Under the pieces are notes generated by a model that searched no databases, was not told the DNA's origin, and saw only the letters and a program-made list of their open reading frames with translations. From NCBI GenBank assembly GCA_016859345.1, contig CM029111.1, positions 12,713,714 to 12,777,713 on the forward strand: DNA of 64,000 bases, in the 5' to 3' direction. The position numbers and the translations under genes were made by a program. Source of the stretch: Istiophorus platypterus (Eukaryota > Chordata > Actinopteri > Istiophoriformes > Istiophoridae). Positions 47,328 through 64,000 of this stretch are shown in pieces. Numbering within the stretch: position 1 is the first letter of the stretch; each line of letters opens with the position of its first letter.

Positions 47328-47341
47328 AATAAAGCAATAAA
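47328..47341 (+). promoter_or_regulatory. spdef: Candidate distal SPDEF poly(A) signals (two AATAAA)
   Basis: Two AATAAA hexamers, at 47328-47333 and 47336-47341, lie about 850 bp after the stop. Using them would place the whole MITE inside the 3' UTR. Confidence 0.55.
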
Positions 47342-47344
47342 ATA

Positions 47345-50154
47345 TTACCACGTGCTTTCCCTTTAAAAGCAGGGACCGTAAACACTCCTATAAAACCGCA
47401 TGCAGTCTATACAAGAAACACACGGACTCTCGTTTCTTTTTTTTTCCTGTTTTTTTTTCAACAAACTTGTTTCCCTTTCATACCGATATCGCAATATTGA
47501 CACCATCACAACAAATTTGATTTGGGTTTTTCATCACTATCATCATTATTATCTGTGATCATAATCATCTTTATGCATATTTAAATGAACTTCTTGTTAC
47601 ATCAAGATGAACAGGCACTACACCAGTTAGGAGATAAAAGTACATCACTAACTATGAACATACATCTTCTAGACCGCTAATATAGGGTTTTCACAACATG
47701 AGCTGCTGTCCCCTGTGTGCATAAGGAAGAGATCATCAACATAAAAAAGCATTTACATATACACCTTTTTACTGCCTCAACATGGTTAGGTCTCGTTTTC
47801 AACTCAACACAGTTGTACAGTTACAATAGAATATAATCTTTAAATTACATCATCATATACAAATCTGACAGCGTGGGATAACGTCACGCTTTTATGATAC
47901 ACCGACAATTCCATTGCAATGAAATTCATACGATATGGTACCTATTACTTAATATGTTTTCCATTGCTGTTATTTTAATGAAACACATTTACATGTATAA
48001 CACTACATTTTGTCTTAATAGTCAATCACTTGCTTTTTTTTTTTTTTTTTTTTTTTACATTTTTTTCTATTACATTTACACAACTCATACACACTGGATG
48101 ATGATAATGTTTTCCCCCAAAATATTAACCTGGTAAGGTGGATTATGTGTTTTGTGTGTTTGCTTGTATTGTGTATATCGTGTGTTTTATGTATGTGTGT
48201 ATTTGTGTGTGTGTGTTTGCGTGTGTGTGTGTGTGTGTGTGTGTGTTTGTGTGGGTGCAGGTGTGTGCATACGAGCATCGAGGATGTGGGACACTTTGAT
48301 GATAGGAGTCCTTTTTGCTATGCTGGACAGCTTTACTCTAAGACACAACTTGTGAGCTGGTGATGTGTTTCTCCTCATGTGTGAGACCCGAACCTGTCAA
48401 ATCCTGTTCCAGACACAGAGCAAAACACATCGGACTGCTGTTGATCTGGTGAAATTTAAAAACTTCAGGACAACTAAGTTATAAAAAGCGTCTCTCTTGT
48501 CTAATCAGAGATTTAGGTGCAACTTGTAGCAAGACAACTCACTAATCGATGTCTGATGAAATGCCAGTTCCTGCTATAAATTTAATTTCTATGGAGCAAG
48601 TTAAAGATTTAAAAACAACCATGTGCTGCACCGCGTAAGCGCCGTCTTACATGCAGTGCAGTACTGGTGAAAAATGTTTTCCCTGTGTCGCTGCGCAGTG
48701 TTTTGCAGACAAATGAAGCTTGGGTGGACTGGGAGGCAGCTGCAAGTTGATCTTCACCGAAGCTGTTTCGTGCATGATATGTCAAGTTATTGCATGGAGA
48801 GAAAACGGATAGTCGATGGTACTCGGTCATTCTTTGGCTCAGCAGGGAAACGGGCCGCATAACTAGTGCTTTTTGCTAGGCAGGGCTTTAACTGACAGCG
48901 GAGAACCGTGTTTAGACAACATGCCCTCTTTTCAAGCCCAAACACTAGTACATTCATGTCCTGTTGGAGAGGCTTCGATCTTCAGACAAAAGTCTGTAGC
49001 ACAGTAACGCACTGACATGCCTCCGTTGGCCCCTCGCTCTGGAAGAAAAGTGCCCGGCACAGGCATTGTTCAAAACCCTCCTCTCACACTGCAATGGCAC
49101 CCTCAAAAAGATGACGTGATCCAGCTTCGCTCAGAGGGGAATGTATCACTTGTGTTTCTCGTTAGCAGTAGCGGATTAAAATGAGACCTGAAACACTGAA
49201 CCAAGGATGAAAGCTTCTGCAGAAACTGTAAATCCTTTCCATGGATTGCATGAGGATGATACTGTCAAATGATCAGTGATGCTGAGAAAAAAAAAAAAAT
49301 CAGTCTTGAAACAAAACAAACAAACACAAAATCAGTTCATCAACAAGCTTCCTCTCATGAAAAAAGAAAGCATGTGCGTGTTCAGAAGCACGTGATGCTC
49401 AAAAGTGAACTCAGCATTCGTAGTTGAAGTGTTGCATCAGGTTGTAGCCTCCACGAGGCTGCAGGATTCAGGGAATGCAAGTTGTTGCATAGCACATGCT
49501 GCTATGCAAGCTTAGAAACAGTTAATAAACACATAGCACTGCACACACTGGAAAAGAGGTTGGACAAATTCACAAAGAAAAACAAAAAGGAAAAAACAGA
49601 AAGAAAAAAGAGGATACTGTCTGTGGTACTTTTAACACTACACAGCATTCCTGATGTAAGAATGACAACTGACCACACACAGCATTAAAAATGCTACACA
49701 AAAATGGCATCACACTGTATATACACAATGCAGGTTAGAGAAGCTCATCATTGTCGAATGGGTATATAACTGATTATATTACCTTCCCATTTTCACAAGA
49801 GAACAGACTGCAGTATACTGCAAGTTTAAATAGGCTGCATTATATGTTAAATACAGCTACACAGAGAAGCAATGTGTTCCTGCACTGTCTTGATGTTGTA
49901 GTAGAGTGTGTGTATACTGGAATAACTGCTGCTCCTGTTTTTAAATGTGTAAGTCCACCCACCCCAAATGCTGGATAAACTATATTATACTGATATACTG
50001 TCTTTTAGGTTACTAAGTTTTTATTTAGGCAAGACTGCTTGGCGCATCTGTTGGGCAAGGGATGTGTTGCTCTTAAGTCTCTGGCTATGTGCGGTGCAAT
50101 TGGACGGGACAGTTCAAGCTGCCTCCAATGGCTTGTCCTTGACCAGCAACGTTA
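47345..50154 (-). other. pacsin1: PACSIN1 3' UTR / convergent intergenic region
   Basis: No coding exon recognised between the SPDEF 3' end and the PACSIN1 stop. A minus-strand AATAAA occurs near 50025-50020, only about 130 nt after the stop; a longer UTR is possible, but no strong distal hexamer was found. Contains poly(T) at about 48033-48056 and a (GT)n run at about 48196-48252. Confidence 0.45.
48196..48252. repeat. (GT)n dinucleotide microsatellite
   Basis: Interrupted GT repeat. The Val/Cys and His/Thr open frames that cross it on both strands are artefacts. Confidence 0.9.
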
Positions 50155-61541
<11,387 letters not shown>

Positions 61542-61611
61542 TTTCCTGGATGTGGCAAAGCGCTCTAATGACTAAACCTGTCCTCTGCAGCAGAGCTGGG
61601 TTCCTCATGCA
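61542..61611 (-). other. pacsin1: PACSIN1 5' UTR part of the first coding exon
   Basis: Upstream of the ATG, the minus strand shows a pyrimidine-rich acceptor (TCTCTTCCAG, with AG at 61613-61612). The coding exon is therefore probably exon 2, with about 70 nt of 5' UTR. The leading noncoding exon is not identified. Confidence 0.45.
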
Positions 61612-64000
61612 CTGGAAGAGACAAAGAGAACGTCAGTGTGAGACGGTAACATTACACAAACACAGGAACTCCGTGTAACAGTAAAGAGTGGCGACGCGGC
61701 AACAGCCCCCCCCCTCACGCTCCACAGTGGGGGTTTTCTATCCGAGACGTTTATAATAATGAGATAAAAATAGGCTCCTCCGCCGCGCGCGCAGCTCCTC
61801 GCCCCGAGGAACGGAAGGGGCCTCTCATATCGGCGTTGTCCTAGAAAAGACGCCGGAGCGAGCGCAGCATCACACAGCTCCGACCCCGAATCCTTCCGCG
61901 GCGCGGACCTGCTTTCTCTTGACGCATTACATCTGAGGCGAGCCCCTGGACACACATCACGGCAGCATACGCCAGCCCGCAGCGCACTTTGTAAACATAG
62001 TGTCATGTAATTGCAACGCCGAAGCAGAATGGAAACACACGTTAAAACAAGATCAACGTGCCTATTTTTACACCTCCACATATCCTCTAATGATGTGGTT
62101 TAATCACCTATTACTCTGTGAAGCTGCAGGACAAAGTTCTTGCTGGATTTCCTCCGGTGTTGAGGTGATTTATATTTATTTTGTTTGACGTCTGGTCGAT
62201 ACCTCACCACCAAGGTTAGAACAGAAGAGACTGCCAGACGCTGTATTGGCGTCGAACGCTGTTCGAAGCCTAATCCATTTTCCTCACATGACTAATGCTT
62301 CTCCCTTGACAGAGACCTCTTCATTGCACTGCAGCAACCAATATGACAAGACAATATACTGTATGTGCCTAATATTGACGAGGCTCTGTTGTTAATGTTC
62401 CTGCTCTGACATGGTTTCTTGGTCTTTATGATTAAATGCTTTAAATGCGGTCATTAGCTTATTCTGCACAAGGTCCAACACTGCAAAATGCAACTTTATT
62501 ATAGCTTTTAATTAAAATGATAAAGAGTCAAGCAAAGTGCTCTTAAGAGCACAGAGTAATTGATTGATTCTTAGTAATCAAACTCCAGATTAAGTGTTAG
62601 TTAAGTGTGCTGGATAGAGGTCAGCGCAGATAAGGGATGATTTGTGGCCATTTTAGATTATAAGCTGAGTTGGCACTCTCCGGTCTGCAGCATCACGATG
62701 AATATTTTGTTCAAGTATCACACGTCCTCCATGCTTCATCCCTGGCCCCCCCCTCTGCAGTTGAGTGCAGATTAATTTCTGCAACATCCTTCATCCCTGG
62801 AATGAGTCACCAACAATGACTTTCTGCATTAGGCTCAGTTTGAACCGGCGAGGCCTCACTTTTCTCATACACAACACAGCAGCATAATTGTCCTCATGAG
62901 AAAAATAAGACCCCTGAAACTACAAGGTCAGCTTACGAAGGGACAGTAGTTTTAGACGCGGCTCTGCGTTTTCATACTTCTTGAAAAATCTGGTCTGGAG
63001 AACGGACAACAAAAAGTACCCTTTGTGATCGGTTCCGGTTTCAGCAGCGGAACAGGCTTTCTAGTCCGCCTCCGCCCGTGTTCCTACACGGCGTGGACTG
63101 ACTGAGCCGAGCGGCCTTTTGTCAAAGGCCTTTGGCCTCTGTCATCGGCCACCACCAGGGGCTCTGAACAGTCATGGCTTTCAGACAGTGGTTATTTCGA
63201 GTATCCCTTTGCCGGTGCAACACAAAATACCAAAGGACTATTTCATGATTAATAAGTTTTTGTGATTTCATACGAATTTTTCTGGTAATTTTCATCTTTA
63301 TCTGTGAAAGGAGGGCTCCGACACTCTTAGCAAAAAGAAAGCTTTCATTATTTTCTTTGAACTCTGCTCCTCTATCTGAGCTACAGTGTTTGATACAACT
63401 GACTACTGCATATACTGTAGCGCGAAACAGGAGAAACAACACTTCACAGGACACAGAGGAACGGTGAGGTTTTTTTACTAATCCAAAAATTGACAGAATA
63501 CGTCCTAATACAGACCTATACTATTTCAAATTATCAGTCATGTACAGCACAAACAAAACAAAGGGAATTCGATCTTATGCATGTGCATAATATCCTGCGT
63601 TTGCAGACCTTGCAGGACCCCCTGACGTGTGACTCCCCATCAGTTGGGCAACACACCTTCAGTAATCCCGAATTAATTAAGTAATTCTTAAGTAATAGTG
63701 ACTTGACCCTTTCATTTAAAATCCAACACTGAGTAGACACTTCAACAACCGTCGGTTTAGTTCACCGTAGAGATTTAAAAAAGCTAGTCAGGCTGTTTAG
63801 GAGCTGCCTACCTGCCCCTCTCAAGCGCGCTAGTCAACTTTTTCTTTTTTAATCCTGTTTGCTTATTTCGTACAAAAACCATGTAGTTCTCCAGTCTTAC
63901 AATGAGTTAACTGGTCAAACTATTCCTTTAAAAATCCCCCTTGTGGCGAATTGTCCAGTTTAGGTTAATATTCTTTCGTCAGTTGGACATAGTGAGTATT
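61612..64000. promoter_or_regulatory. pacsin1: PACSIN1 upstream region with CpG-rich patch
   Basis: A GC/CpG-rich patch at about 61700-61990 is the best candidate for the PACSIN1 promoter and noncoding first exon. From 62000 to the window end I see no coding exon, RNA gene or clear repeat. Confidence 0.4.

Noticed and set aside
62000..64000. Short open frames at the right edge
   Set aside because: None shows splice-flanked homology to a known protein; the longest are A/T-rich and look like chance.

Overview
The window is vertebrate nuclear DNA, almost certainly from a ray-finned (teleost) fish. The genes are split into many short exons by compact introns, CA/GT microsatellites are abundant, and introns and UTRs carry relics of familiar teleost MITE and LINE families. 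Gene order matches the block seen on human 6p21.31: ANKS1A, TAF11, UHRF1BP1 (now BLTP3A), ILRUN (C6orf106), SPDEF, PACSIN1. The one human member missing between BLTP3A and ILRUN is SNRPC. Assignments rest on translating exons by hand, checking splice dinucleotides and reading phase at each junction, and comparing with remembered family members. No database search was possible.

Layout. 1-5674 (-): ANKS1A, first coding exon only (5481-5674), with intron 1 filling 1-5480. 5675-7373: head-to-head promoter region shared by ANKS1A and TAF11. 7374-9259 (+): complete five-exon TAF11 (212 aa). 12534-29681 (-): complete 21-exon BLTP3A/UHRF1BP1 (1,338 aa), convergent with TAF11; their candidate poly(A) signals lie about 100 bp apart. 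29682-31502: divergent promoter interval between BLTP3A and ILRUN. 31503-36873 (+): complete five-exon ILRUN (294 aa). 44035-46479 (+): SPDEF coding exons (321 aa). 50155-61541 (-): complete nine-coding-exon PACSIN1 (439 aa), convergent with SPDEF. 61542-64000: PACSIN1 upstream region with a CpG-rich patch.

The genes do not form a pathway. They are a conserved syntenic neighbourhood: a general transcription factor subunit (TAF11), an epithelial ETS factor (SPDEF), an innate-immunity/lipid regulator (ILRUN), a bridge-like lipid-transfer protein (BLTP3A), an F-BAR/SH3 endocytic adaptor (PACSIN1) and a receptor-signalling adaptor (ANKS1A).

I found no new multi-gene system. The best leads are a nearly perfect 59-bp inverted repeat in a BLTP3A intron, a GC-AG intron in BLTP3A, the absence of both EHD-binding NPF motifs from the PACSIN1 linker, a duplicated start segment in TAF11, the missing SNRPC, and a MITE between two alternative poly(A) signals of SPDEF.
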